DNA of 48,500 nt from Burkholderiales bacterium (GCA_025354165.1 JANXNI010000036.1:1-48500), one strand, 5' to 3'; counted from the first letter of the stretch, positions 19,132-28,830 are shown. The notes: a model not told the origin generated them from the sequence alone. A program made the numbers and translations.

Positions 19132-20619
19132 CTAGCCCCTGAGCAGTGCTTCGCGAACCCGCACCATGGCGAGCGTATCGAGTTTGCAATAGGCGAGCAG
19201 CTGCTTGATGCGCTGCTCCCTTCGCTCCGCGGTCGTGTCTGATGCGATGATTTCGAGGAACGCAAGCTGTGCGCCACCACCATCTTTTACTTCGTCCAGT
19301 TGGTCATAAGCCAAATCAGGTACCAGCGCAGGCAGGACGGCTTTGATGCTCCAGCTACCTTTCTGCGACGGATGGTAGTAGTGCGTCTTTGCAATCGGCA
19401 GCAAGTCAACCAACCGATCAACCAGCGAAAGCAATGGCTTGCTCTGCTTGGCAAAGCGCTTGGCCAATTCTTTGATGCGAGCGGATTCGAAGCCCTGGTT
19501 GTAGACAAATATCGGCGCACTCGATGTTTCCGCGTCACAGGCGACCAACAAGGCGGCGACAAAGTCTGCGGAAGGATCACTACTCTCGACGTGCAGAAAT
19601 TCGCGATGCTGCAAGGTGCCGGTGCGGCTCAGTCGATGGCAGGAGAATTGAAACGGAACTTGCTGAAACGGACGCGTGCCCGCCCACAGCGGCACCGCTG
19701 GATTGATAGTTTCGAAGTCAAGAAAGTAAGCGGGCAGTTTGTGTGGCTTCAACGCTGCGGCGGCACCTTTGGCGTCGAAGTAAGTTTTGCCGCTCAGGCT
19801 TGCCGCCTTCACGCGCTTCTGCAAAACGGTTAGCAATTCGTCGGGCACCTGCTCAAGTTCAATGATCTCGGGATTCGATAGGTGCGTCTTTAGAGCTTTC
19901 GTTTGTACCGTGGGCAACCACGACACTGGGCGCGCGGCCTGTGGCTCCTGCGCGCTGCAATGGTCAATGAATCCGCAGGGAAACGGGTCGTTGCAATGTG
20001 CGCCCGTGCGAATGTTGGGCTCGGTGCGTTTGCGCGCCGTGGCTTGCGCCTCAGCGATCCAGCCCGCCACTTCATCAGTGCGCTTCGCGACCTCGGCGGT
20101 CACGTCTGTTTCAACCAGCATTCCGTTGTAATCGCCGCCACCGGGATAAACCCACGACGAGTCGATATGCGCCAGCGCTGACGCTTTCAGCTTTACGCCT
20201 GATTGCGTGGCAACGAAGTATTGAATAGCAGCATCGTCGCGGTGGTAGTCCTTCACCGACGTTGACGATTTGACCTCGATCATCTTCCAGGCCGCGCGAC
20301 CGTGCGGTTGCATGACATCTGCAAAGGCAAGCGCGCCGCCGGCAGAGAAGAGCGCTTCGAAGAACGGTGATTTGCCGTGCAGCATTTCGGCGGTGCGTGC
20401 AGCCGCGACGTCGTAGCCGTCCGCTTGTGCGTCAAGCACGACCCGCTCAGGACGCGGATCATAGAGCGCCTGTGCGACCGCACCAACGCTGCGACCGGTG
20501 GCAAAGCTGGCCACTGTCTGTGCACTGTAGTCGGGCTTCACGTCGGGCTGAAGCTCCAGCCAGAGGCGTTTCGGGCACTGGCGGTGAGCGAGGATTTTGG
20601 ATTTGGAAAGACTTCTCAT
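19132..20619 (-). CDS. DUF2779 protein: Cas4-like nuclease fused to a DEDD exonuclease
   Basis: The 495-residue protein has two parts. The N-terminal half looks Cas4/RecB-like: C in HRQCPKRLWLEL, AFADVMQ, catalytic-type EVKSS and a C-x5-C-x5-C cluster (HCNDPFPCGFIDHC) that could hold iron-sulphur. The C-terminal half has the DUF2779 exonuclease core with AYFLDFETINPAVP, YNQGFES and a late YCKLDTLAM. Together they predict a DNA-processing enzyme. It is the first gene of the operon with a DEDDh exonuclease and a WYL regulator. ATG 20619 has GAAGAGA upstream. Confidence 0.82.
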   Translation of the reverse strand: MRSLSKSKILAHRQCPKRLWLELQPDVKPDYSAQTVASFATGRSVGAVAQALYDPRPERVVLDAQADGYDVAAARTAEMLHGKSPFFEALFSAGGALAFADVMQPHGRAAWKMIEVKSSTSVKDYHRDDAAIQYFVATQSGVKLKASALAHIDSSWVYPGGGDYNGMLVETDVTAEVAKRTDEVAGWIAEAQATARKRTEPNIRTGAHCNDPFPCGFIDHCSAQEPQAARPVSWLPTVQTKALKTHLSNPEIIELEQVPDELLTVLQKRVKAASLSGKTYFDAKGAAAALKPHKLPAYFLDFETINPAVPLWAGTRPFQQVPFQFSCHRLSRTGTLQHREFLHVESSDPSADFVAALLVACDAETSSAPIFVYNQGFESARIKELAKRFAKQSKPLLSLVDRLVDLLPIAKTHYYHPSQKGSWSIKAVLPALVPDLAYDQLDEVKDGGGAQLAFLEIIASDTTAERREQRIKQLLAYCKLDTLAMVRVREALLRG

Positions 20620-21064
20620 CTGGGCTATCTCTTCGCGTTGACTCGATATCCTCATATTACGCAAGCCTACGACAACTTGTGTCGCAGTGCGCAACGCACA
20701 GCAAACTTTTGGGTGGCGTTCTCCGGTGGTCGAGGTCTTTCTTTTCGATGAGAACGCTCCTAGGCAATCGGTCCTGCACTACGTCACGCTTTCAGGGGAA
20801 GACTACGTTGCATCGAGCGATCAGCATGCGCCAGGGAGGCTCAACCGCACGGATTCGCACAAGACGGCGTGTTCGTCAGGTTTGGTACCAATTGCTATTT
20901 CATTCGTGAGACTGGTGGGTTCGGTGCTTTGCGTTACCGCAGACAAGCGACTGTGAATGAGCGGACCGAACGCAATCTGGCCAAAGTAGTAACCATGATC
21001 CGGGCGCTATCCCTGCAAAGTTACGTATCATCCGCTTGATAACTTGAATCGATGGATTGGACGT
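20620..21064. other. Divergent intergenic region
   Basis: This region lies between the divergent DUF2779 operon and the 21065 gene and should hold both promoters. Plus-strand open frames here (for example 20687-20956) overlap each other and have no recognisable content. Confidence 0.4.
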
Positions 21065-21694
21065 ATGCCGCTGCAAAATAGGGTCGATCCGTGGGGACAA
21101 TTTCATGCAGTCACCGCGCACGGCGCGTTGATGGGAAATCGGGGCATTCTGCATGACCAACAACAACAAATCGTCGCTCCGTGGCGTGGTAAAGCGTGGA
21201 TAACTTGCAAATTACATGTTGAGGGTATTCGGCGAACAGTGTTCGGCGCCGGCACTTATTCCGAACTTTTTTTCATGGATGAAGCTACGGCATTTGCGGC
21301 CGGGCACCGTCCTTGTGCACAGTGCCGTCGAGATCGATTCAAAGAGTTCAAGGCCGCCTGGATATCGGCAAATCGTAATTCGCTTCTCACGCCAAAACCG
21401 ACCATCGCAGAGATCGACAACGTCATCCATGCGGAACGCGCCGCAAAAGGCGGAGTCAAGATAACGTACGAAGCACTCATCAAATATTTGCCTGACGGAA
21501 CGCTCGTAGATGTCGGTGGTGTTGCATTGCTGGTGTGGCACGGCGAGTTGCTACGGTGGACATTTGACGGATACCGCCCAGAAGTACCGACATTACCTTT
21601 GTCTACCAGCGTTCGGGTACTGACGCCGGCATCAGTCGTGCAAGTGTTCGAGTCGGGATTTATTCCAGAGGTGCATGCGTCCGTGAACGCGTGA
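21065..21694 (+). CDS. Conserved hypothetical protein with Ada-like GHRPCxxC motif
   Basis: The 209-residue product (ATG 21065) begins MPLQNRVDPWGQFHAVTAHG and contains LFFMDEATAFAAGHRPCAQC at about residues 72-91, followed by RRDRF. The AGxRPCxxCR segment resembles the zinc-binding methyl-acceptor domain of Ada, in which a cysteine takes methyl from DNA phosphotriesters. The rest does not look like Ada, so a shared zinc or metal-binding role is only suggested. I have seen this family, with the MPLQNRVDP start, as an uncharacterised proteobacterial protein. A TTG at 21044 is an unlikely earlier start. Confidence 0.72.
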   Translation: MPLQNRVDPWGQFHAVTAHGALMGNRGILHDQQQQIVAPWRGKAWITCKLHVEGIRRTVFGAGTYSELFFMDEATAFAAGHRPCAQCRRDRFKEFKAAWISANRNSLLTPKPTIAEIDNVIHAERAAKGGVKITYEALIKYLPDGTLVDVGGVALLVWHGELLRWTFDGYRPEVPTLPLSTSVRVLTPASVVQVFESGFIPEVHASVNA

Positions 21695-21842
21695 CCTTTA
21701 ACGTGCTAGTGCAAACAGCGCAACGGAATTGTCAGAATGGTTCTGTGTTGCCGGGAGCGTAACCTTCTGCAATCTGCGACGTGAAGAAACAGCGTTGTCG
21801 TCCGCGCCTGCAGTGTTGAGTGGGATGGGTCTTGTCATCGAG

Positions 21843-24800
21843 CTAGCTTTGCGGTCGCGTGCCGACACTCAAATTCAGTTGGGGGAGCGGTACGCGTAGC
21901 AGCGGCACTATGGCCAACTGATCGGCCTGAACCGCCGCCCTGGCGACATCGCACAGGTGTTGGTGGTGCGTGAAGACGATTACCTGACCACGCCTTGAAA
22001 AAGTGGCCAACGCTTGGAGAATGCACGCGGCGCGTTCATCGTCGGATGTCATCAACACGTCGTCGAGCACGAGTGGCAGGTCCACACCTCGGTCGCGCTG
22101 CAAATCAAGCGCGGCTAGGCGAAGTGCGAGGTAGAGTTGGTCCCTGGTGCCTTCGCTCATCGCGGCGACGGCAATCGCTTCTCCGCCCGGACGCTTGCCT
22201 ACGATTGCGGGCTTGTCGTCGCTGTCGTCACTCGCGAGTCCCTCGAACGCCCCGCCAGTTATCTGCGCGAAGTACGCCGAGGCCTTCTTCAGCATGGGGG
22301 CCTGAGTACGTAGCTTGAAACGGCGCATGGCTTCCTGCAGCAACGCATGGGCAAGCCGATAGCGCATCTGAAGGGAAAGCGTGGCTCGCATAGACGCGGC
22401 GGCACGGCCCATCGCGTCCGCCGCCTCTGCGGCCGCGTCAGAAGCATCAATCATTTCCAACGCATGGCGTGCCTCGTCCTCGGCTGTGCGCGCTGCCGGT
22501 AGCCGCTGGTCGACATCTGCCAGCTCAAGCTCGATCTTTGCATCTTCGGTGCGCAGCGTGTCCGCATCGCGACCGGCAAGCAATGCTTCCAGCTCGTCGC
22601 GAGAGCGCCTCGATGCGTTGGCCAGCAGAGCCATCGCCGTGTCGTTGGCCGCGAGGAGGGCTCGCTTGCGAATGGACCGCTCCTCCACGCTTGGCAACTG
22701 CTCTGGCGAATTGACACCCGCTTCGAGACACAGGCGGTCGAGGGTGGCTTCGTGCCGCTTGACCTTCGCCAAGCAATCTGCCGCCTGCTTAGACGCATTC
22801 AGCTGATCAGTCGTGGCCGACTTCTTCGAGGCAAAGTCCCGCTTGGCCTTGCCCAAGCGAGCGAACCACTGTTCGCTCGCAAGATTGAGATGGATGGGGC
22901 GGGGTTCGCCAATCGCGTCGGCAATTGCGTGTGCCTGACTCGAGTAAATTTGGAGGCCATTCGTGGCCGTCGCCAGACGACGCTTCGCCTCGGATAGCGA
23001 CTTCGCAGCTGCGCCCAAGGCGTCGAATTCCGCCAAACGAGTACGGTAGACCGTTGTCGAATCCCCTCGCGCAAGCAGCGCTGCCGGAGCAAGCTCGTCC
23101 AGCCGCGCGCGAGCAGACCCAACATCCGAGCTGAGCTCGGTCAACTTCGCTTCGTGCTGTTGCCGCTGCAACTGGCGCTGTCGTTCCTGGCCGATGGCGG
23201 TGTCCCGCGCCTTGATGCGCTCTGCAACTTCCCGGAGGCTATCCTGGGCGGTCGACAATAGTGTTTCCAACAACTCGCGTTCGCTGACCTGCTGAAGACC
23301 GACGCGATTGATGGCTTCACGCGTCAGGAGTCTTAACTCTTCGCGAAGCGCTTCAACCTCCTGCAGTTCACTGACTTTCGACTGCACGGTATTCAGCTTC
23401 GCCAGGCATTCCGAGTGACGAACCTGCCAGTCTCGCAACACGGAGGGGGCCATGCGCGGGATCGCCGCTCGCTCAAGCATCGCGTTCCAGTCGCGCGCTT
23501 CCGTCTTCGAAACTTCACCGAGCGCATGGATCTCCTGGTCGCGAGTATCGAGATCAAGGTTAAGTTCCGCCACTTTCCTTCGGGCCGCCGAGAGCTTGGA
23601 GGCCCGGTCGTGGTCGCCGACGATACCGTCAACCGCTGCGTCGGCATTAGAAACAGCTTCTTCGAAAGCGAGCTCAATTGGCTGGCCCTGAGCGTACTCG
23701 CTGGTCTCGGCTTGCACCTTGTCGATGTAGACCGCACGAACGAGCTCCCACCCTTGCTGGCGGTGGGCGCGGGCACGGTGGACTTGGTCCATCGTCGGCA
23801 CATCACCGTGCTCAGTCAGACCCGCAATGGTTTCGTTTTGCTGCAGCAATTCCGCCTTCATGTCGTCGACACGAGTCTGCTTTTCATTCTGTGCGGCGGC
23901 GATTTTGGCCAATCGAGTTGTCACCTGGTCGATAGCGGCTCCCAGCAGCGGCACCACGTTCCGCGCAGCAGGCTCGTCACCAAGTCCAAGAGACGCGAGC
24001 GCGGTATTCGCTTCGCGCGTAGCTTGCAAAATTTCTTGCTTGAGCGTGCGTGCGCGTTCAAGCTTCTGTGCATCACGTGCGCACGACTCAACCGCTTGGC
24101 GCAAGGCGGACACCGCAACAGGATCCGGTACGTCCTGCAGAGTTTCCGTGGGCTGCATACCTGCAACGGTGGCGTCCTCATGCATCCGCAAAGCTTGCTG
24201 TGCTCGTACCAGGTCATCAATGCACTCGGTAAGGCGCGCTCTCATTGACGCTGACGGCGCGAGCAGTTCAAGCGCCTCAGGCGACTTGCTTGTGTCGATG
24301 ACCCGTACAGCGGCGGCCAAGGTCGTCGTCCGCTCGTCAATATCCACCTGAGCTCCCGCTTCTTGCTCAATGTAGCCGTCTATCACCTTCACCGAGGCTC
24401 GCAGCGTCGTGATGGCATCCTCCACATTGAGCACCGCATCGTCCACCACGATCATGTCGACGCGCTGTTGCGCCTCCCGTGCAGACTCCTCAAATGACGT
24501 CGCGTCGGCCATTGCGTCGGTGCGTCCGGCTGCGGCGGTCGAACGCTCGGTAGCGGCATTCACGTCGAGGATCCGCGCCGCTGCCAGATCGGACAAGCTT
24601 TGGTCGCACCTCGCCAGTTCCCGAAGCGTCGGCGACACCGCGATGAGCTCCTTTACTGCGAGTTGGCGCGTCAGAAGGTTGCGGTGTGTTTCGGTCAGCG
24701 AATCGAGTACAAATTTTGCTTCCTGCCACACCCGCTGCACTTGTTCCCATTTGCTCGGCCGCACAGCCAAGTCGCGGTAACGATCGGCCTGCTGCCGATA

Positions 24801-25394
24801 CTCGGCCAGGGCGACACTGAACTTGGCGTTCTTCGCCTGGGCGGCGGGGTTGTAATACTCACGCGCCGTGCCATTGAGCTCGGTCAGAATCGCGCCTACG
24901 TCCACGACACCTGTGCTTGCCTCAAACAAAGCCGCACCGAGTTCCCCGTCCCCCCGTTCCAGCGCGGCACCGCCCGCGCGCAGTCGTGCGTGATCCAGGC
25001 CGAACATGGTTTCGTATTCCTCGGCTTTGAGGCCAGCCGTCAGCAATGCGAACACAGCGCTTGAAACCGTATCGGGCGACTCGGCACCGCCAGAGTTGAA
25101 GTCGATAGACTTCAATGTGGCGCCTCGGCCCTTGCGCCGCATCAACGAGTGCTGGGTGCCGTCTTCAGCGACGAACACGCCTCCAACCCGCAGATTTCCA
25201 TAGTTGTGGATGAACGCGTCTATCGTTCGGTCAGGAACGCCGAAACGAAGCGCCGTAATCGCTCGGAGCGCGGATGACTTGCCCGCTTCGTTCATGCCAT
25301 GCACGATGACGAGCCGTTGGTTGTCATTGCCGAGCGGGACGACGTGATCGGTGAAGGGGCCGAACGCCTTGAGGTGAAGTTCGAGCAGTCGCAT
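21843..25394 (-). CDS. yhaN: YhaN-like SMC-type ATPase
   Basis: The 1183-residue protein has the split ABC ATPase layout of SbcC/YhaN proteins. Walker A GMNEAGKS is at 33-40, a long coiled-coil region spans ~200-1000, an ABC-like signature MSEGTRDQ follows and Walker B LPLVLDD is near 1107-1112. The ends form one ATPase head with the coil between. Such proteins partner a metallophosphatase nuclease and process DNA ends. Here the gene starts 3 nt after the stop of the SbcD-like gene, the standard yhaO-yhaN arrangement. The coil is shorter than in SbcC and no zinc hook CxxC is obvious. Confidence 0.85.
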   Translation of the reverse strand: MRLLELHLKAFGPFTDHVVPLGNDNQRLVIVHGMNEAGKSSALRAITALRFGVPDRTIDAFIHNYGNLRVGGVFVAEDGTQHSLMRRKGRGATLKSIDFNSGGAESPDTVSSAVFALLTAGLKAEEYETMFGLDHARLRAGGAALERGDGELGAALFEASTGVVDVGAILTELNGTAREYYNPAAQAKNAKFSVALAEYRQQADRYRDLAVRPSKWEQVQRVWQEAKFVLDSLTETHRNLLTRQLAVKELIAVSPTLRELARCDQSLSDLAAARILDVNAATERSTAAAGRTDAMADATSFEESAREAQQRVDMIVVDDAVLNVEDAITTLRASVKVIDGYIEQEAGAQVDIDERTTTLAAAVRVIDTSKSPEALELLAPSASMRARLTECIDDLVRAQQALRMHEDATVAGMQPTETLQDVPDPVAVSALRQAVESCARDAQKLERARTLKQEILQATREANTALASLGLGDEPAARNVVPLLGAAIDQVTTRLAKIAAAQNEKQTRVDDMKAELLQQNETIAGLTEHGDVPTMDQVHRARAHRQQGWELVRAVYIDKVQAETSEYAQGQPIELAFEEAVSNADAAVDGIVGDHDRASKLSAARRKVAELNLDLDTRDQEIHALGEVSKTEARDWNAMLERAAIPRMAPSVLRDWQVRHSECLAKLNTVQSKVSELQEVEALREELRLLTREAINRVGLQQVSERELLETLLSTAQDSLREVAERIKARDTAIGQERQRQLQRQQHEAKLTELSSDVGSARARLDELAPAALLARGDSTTVYRTRLAEFDALGAAAKSLSEAKRRLATATNGLQIYSSQAHAIADAIGEPRPIHLNLASEQWFARLGKAKRDFASKKSATTDQLNASKQAADCLAKVKRHEATLDRLCLEAGVNSPEQLPSVEERSIRKRALLAANDTAMALLANASRRSRDELEALLAGRDADTLRTEDAKIELELADVDQRLPAARTAEDEARHALEMIDASDAAAEAADAMGRAAASMRATLSLQMRYRLAHALLQEAMRRFKLRTQAPMLKKASAYFAQITGGAFEGLASDDSDDKPAIVGKRPGGEAIAVAAMSEGTRDQLYLALRLAALDLQRDRGVDLPLVLDDVLMTSDDERAACILQALATFSRRGQVIVFTHHQHLCDVARAAVQADQLAIVPLLRVPLPQLNLSVGTRPQS

Positions 25395-25397
25395 GTC

Positions 25398-26651
25398 TCA
25401 GGCTTCTGCGCCAGTAAGTTTCGACAGCACTGTTGCCTCAGCATCGGCGAGCAGGGCGTCCAGATCTACGTCGCTGAGCCGTCCCGGATCCATGTCATTG
25501 AGGTCGGTGGGCAAGGGAGGTAATTTGTCGAGACTCTGGAGGAGCCACTCGCGCATGCCGCTGCCTTGACCACGCATCTCGTCGACTATGCGAAGGACCT
25601 CTCCCACCGCATCCTCGCGCTGTTGCAGAGCGGTCCGATCGATGGGTGATCGCAGAGCGAGTCGAACAGATTCGACCCACACAGGCGCCTTCGCGAAGTC
25701 CTGGGTTGCAGCTTGCAGCGCAGCGGCCAAGGTGCCGGGCTCTGCAGCCTCATGCTGGTGAAGCTCGGACTCGCCCACCACCAGCACTCGCACGGCGTGA
25801 AGTCGATCCTCGATGCCGACCACTAAGTTGTCGCACTCTTGCTGGAAGCGTTGGGCTAGGGCGTTCACGGAAGTGAGGCCGTCCGCCGAAAGCTTGAGCT
25901 GATGCCAGCGCACGACGTCGAGTGACACGTGCTCGGCCGACACGATCCGTGCGCCGTCGATCTCGATTAGCTCACACCCTTTTGATCCGGTTTCGCCGAC
26001 GTGTCGGCCTTGCAAATTGCCCGGGAAAACGATCCTGGGGTTCGCTTCGCGCACCACCTCGCGGGCATGAACATGACCCAGCGCGAAGTAGTCGTATCCC
26101 TTTGCGCTCAGCGTTGCGATATCGGTCGGTGCATACGGGTCGTGTCCGACCCGCCCCGTAAGGCTGGTATGAAGAACACCGATGTTGAAGCGGCTTGGGA
26201 TGGGATTCTTGTAGGAAGGTGTCAGGTCCTCTGGCACCGCTCTGTCGGGAAAGCTGCGTCCATGCACCGCCACACCGAGCTCAGGCAGGTCGATGGTTTC
26301 TGCCGCTTTCGCGCTGAACACATGCAAGCCGTCTAGCTCGGGCAGCTTTCGAGTGATCTGACCTTCGGCGTCGTGATTGCCCTTGACGACGAACACCTTG
26401 ATGCCCGTTTGAGTCAATCGGATGACTTGCTGCCGAAAGAACAGGGCAGCGCGAAAGTCCCCCAGGTCTCGATCAAAGATGTCTCCAGCCAGGACTACCA
26501 GGTCGACGTGCTCATCCAGAGCCAGATCAACCAGTGCAATGAAGGCTCGCCGGCTTGCACCACGCAGTTGATCGACCGGCGCTCCCTCATAACGGTCCAG
26601 ACCACGCAAGGGACTATCGATATGCAAGTCTGCAGCGTGGATGAACTTCAA
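25398..26651 (-). CDS. yhaO: YhaO/SbcD-like DNA exonuclease (metallophosphatase)
   Basis: The ~417-residue protein starts at TTG 26651 with a strong GGGAGG about nine bases upstream, reading LKFIHAADLHIDSPL. A TTG at 26687 would put the ribosome-binding site inside the gene. Calcineurin-like metal-binding motifs are present: DLHID, LAGDIFD, KGNHD and LGHVHA. Enzymes of this family use manganese and, with an ABC ATPase partner, degrade or open DNA ends. The partner yhaN follows at once. Confidence 0.85.
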   Translation of the reverse strand: MKFIHAADLHIDSPLRGLDRYEGAPVDQLRGASRRAFIALVDLALDEHVDLVVLAGDIFDRDLGDFRAALFFRQQVIRLTQTGIKVFVVKGNHDAEGQITRKLPELDGLHVFSAKAAETIDLPELGVAVHGRSFPDRAVPEDLTPSYKNPIPSRFNIGVLHTSLTGRVGHDPYAPTDIATLSAKGYDYFALGHVHAREVVREANPRIVFPGNLQGRHVGETGSKGCELIEIDGARIVSAEHVSLDVVRWHQLKLSADGLTSVNALAQRFQQECDNLVVGIEDRLHAVRVLVVGESELHQHEAAEPGTLAAALQAATQDFAKAPVWVESVRLALRSPIDRTALQQREDAVGEVLRIVDEMRGQGSGMREWLLQSLDKLPPLPTDLNDMDPGRLSDVDLDALLADAEATVLSKLTGAEA

Positions 26652-26927
26652 AGCTTCTACCCTCCCACGGTGGCCGTCTCCGGCCAATTGAATTCCAGAT
26701 TCCTGATCTCTTCGTTCAGGCTAATGCGCCGCTTTGGCAAGGATTCGTCGTCTGCCGCTTGTAGCGACTGGCACCGCACTCCCGCAGATTCCATGATGGC
26801 ACGGGCCACAATTGAGCCCATCACAATTGCCAGCGCATTGACGTAGCCGCGCGACTGCAAGCCCTGCCAGTTCGTCAGGTCTATCGATCAGTTTCTTGCC
26901 TTTCGGAGGGAGTCCATATACGAGGGG

Positions 26928-27620
26928 TTAGTCCTCAGTGGTGACCAAAATTGGGAAGTGATCACTTAGTGAAATCCACTCTGGGCCTGATGCGACGTGA
27001 ACTTCTAACGCCTTGGTCGCCCAAGCCTGCGGCACAAAGCAGAAGTCGATATGAAAGGGGCGGTCAGGTTTTCGAAGGAAGTGATGAGTAGCGTGGCGCT
27101 CGCTGCCCCATGGCACTGCGTGTCCATGGTCTGCGTGTGCATGGTGATAGGCGCTGACCAGGCCAGCCTCTTGAAGCCGCGCAAAGGCCATCGACCACTT
27201 GATTCTCGTTCCAGGTTTGTCGAATGTTGGATTTCCGTTGAAGTCGCCGGCTACAACTGTCTCGTCCGAGTCCAGCAGGCCTGCGTAGGCGGTAAGGCCA
27301 TTCATGAAGGCCTTGATGTAGCTTGGAGCGGGCCATGTCCAGATGGCCAGTAGATTGAAGCTGCGCGGACCTATTACCCGTACGGGTACGACGCAATTTG
27401 GTAGATCAGCCGCGGCGATACGCTCGATCTTGTATTCGCCGCTGGCCCTGACTTGAATACCAAGACTGGATGCACCGGACGGAAACCAGAGGACCTGATC
27501 TGTCTCCTCCGATGGACGCGTTGCCTCAGTGAGTACGGCTATATCCGGCGCGAGTGATTCTAGGGCAGCGAGTTTTTTCTCGAACGGACCGCGGCAGCAA
27601 TTCCAAGTGACGATTCGCAT
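26928..27620 (-). CDS. Endonuclease/exonuclease/phosphatase (EEP) family hydrolase
   Basis: The 230-residue protein starts MRIVTWNCCRGPFEKK and contains AGDFNGNPTFD and a final SDHFPILV. These are the N, DFN and SDH metal and catalytic motifs of the EEP superfamily, which cleaves phosphodiester bonds in nucleic acids or phosphoinositides. It lacks a signal peptide, so a cytosolic nuclease-like role fits. It is upstream of yhaO on the same strand but separated by ~280 bp, so co-transcription is uncertain. Confidence 0.82.
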   Translation of the reverse strand: MRIVTWNCCRGPFEKKLAALESLAPDIAVLTEATRPSEETDQVLWFPSGASSLGIQVRASGEYKIERIAAADLPNCVVPVRVIGPRSFNLLAIWTWPAPSYIKAFMNGLTAYAGLLDSDETVVAGDFNGNPTFDKPGTRIKWSMAFARLQEAGLVSAYHHAHADHGHAVPWGSERHATHHFLRKPDRPFHIDFCFVPQAWATKALEVHVASGPEWISLSDHFPILVTTED

Positions 27621-27637
27621 AGATGTTGGATTCTAAG

Positions 27638-27728
27638 GCCTAACGTTCGAGCACCGCTTGACCGCTTGACCGCTGGATTAGGCCCCACTCAGCACAGCTT
27701 TGTGAGAGCCAAGCGCTTAGCGTTAGCA
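27638..27728. repeat. attC-like imperfect inverted repeat
   Basis: GCCTAAC at 27638-27644 fits the integron core RYYYAAC, and GTTAGCA at 27722-27728 nearly fits GTTRRRY. Adjacent bases (CGCTTGA on the left, CCAAGCGCTTAGC on the right) are also partly complementary. A tandem CCGCTTGA duplication lies inside. No integrase or second site was seen. Confidence 0.3.
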
Positions 27729-27825
27729 ATGGCCTTGCGGTGCACAGGCTCTACACCTTTGCTGCTGCTTATGCCCATAAGTGCGCAATACTTCGGCATT
27801 CACGACCAATTGACGGGGCACGCTA

Positions 27826-28830
27826 ATGGACTGGTTTGAACAGATCACAGGTTTCAAAGAAGCGGGATACGAAGCGACACGCAGCAAGCTAAAAGTGGAG
27901 ACCGGTCGTCTGCACTCTCTGGTCAACGGTAAGAGTTACGGCATTGGAAGTCTTGAGCTCGTGGCGCTCCAAACGTTGCGCGAAAGAGCACAGTCCGGCG
28001 GCGGCTTGCCGGGTCGACTTGAGGTTGAGATCGTCAGAGGGGATGTGCGAAAGCTCCATCTGGTCTCCCAAAACGCGGGCGCGTTATTTCAGGTCGCGTC
28101 GCAATTCAATATGCTTGAGATGACCGGGCCGGAGGTCACGCCAGAGCAAGGCGTCACCAGATACTTGGGCGATCCTACACAAGGCCCCGCTTGTGCGATT
28201 GCTGCCGGGGCAGCCACTATTTTTCGTAATTACTTCGCGCCTGTCGGTGACCGCTGCGGCCAAACGTCTGAGCGTCAACTTGATGGGTTAGCGCTAATGG
28301 GTGAGACGCTGGCTCGGGCGACGGGTCTGCCAGTAACGTCGCTTTGGGAAATGCAAAATGGCTATGCCTTATGTACAAAGTCAGGGCTTCGAGCAATCTC
28401 GAAGCACGTCGAAGCTCTGGCACCGAACCAACGGGATGCGCTGGCTGGAACATTGTGTGTGGGCTTGCATCAAGACGTGGAAGTGACTGAGGCCAAAGGG
28501 CCAGACCGCCAGATTGTGTCGCAAATCTTTTGCTCGGCGTTGCCTGTGAGGTACAGCGACGTACCTGCGAATGAGTGGAAGACTTTTGCGTCGCTGGTTT
28601 TGCAGGCTGCCTACGAAGCCACGTTATGGGCTGGCGTAGTGAACGCGCAACGGGGCGCGTCGAATATTGTGTTGCTGACGCGACTGGGTGGTGGCGCCTT
28701 TGGCAATGACGACGAATGGATTGATTCGGCCATGCGACGCGCCTTCAGTATCGTGGCGGACTTCGGTCTCGATGTGAAGATTGTGAGCGTTGGGAATCCA
28801 TCCACGGCGACGCTACGTATGGCTCGCTAG
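27826..28830 (+). CDS. Macrodomain-like hypothetical protein
   Basis: The 334-residue product has a conserved core: QFNMLEMTGPEVTPEQGV, DPTQGPACAIAAGAATIFRN, and near the end VLLTRLGGGAFGN followed by DDEWIDSA. The GGGxFGN loop with a following W-I and the Asn/Gly-rich core resemble the ADP-ribose-binding macrodomain fold, but this is a judgement from motifs only. Relatives I recall are uncharacterised. The start ATG 27826 follows GGGGCACGCTA without a strong ribosome-binding site. A role in ADP-ribose or NAD metabolism is inference. Confidence 0.6.
   Translation: MDWFEQITGFKEAGYEATRSKLKVETGRLHSLVNGKSYGIGSLELVALQTLRERAQSGGGLPGRLEVEIVRGDVRKLHLVSQNAGALFQVASQFNMLEMTGPEVTPEQGVTRYLGDPTQGPACAIAAGAATIFRNYFAPVGDRCGQTSERQLDGLALMGETLARATGLPVTSLWEMQNGYALCTKSGLRAISKHVEALAPNQRDALAGTLCVGLHQDVEVTEAKGPDRQIVSQIFCSALPVRYSDVPANEWKTFASLVLQAAYEATLWAGVVNAQRGASNIVLLTRLGGGAFGNDDEWIDSAMRRAFSIVADFGLDVKIVSVGNPSTATLRMAR

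Noticed and set aside
20687-20956. Plus-strand frame in the intergenic region before 21065
   Set aside because: No family resemblance and competing frames on both strands.
22469-25064. Several long plus-strand frames
   Set aside because: Antisense to the yhaN gene; high GC leaves the opposite strand open by chance.
26657-26860. Short minus-strand frame ending just before the yhaO TTG start
   Set aside because: 67 codons without a recognisable motif; may be the remnant of an upstream gene, but not supportable as a gene.
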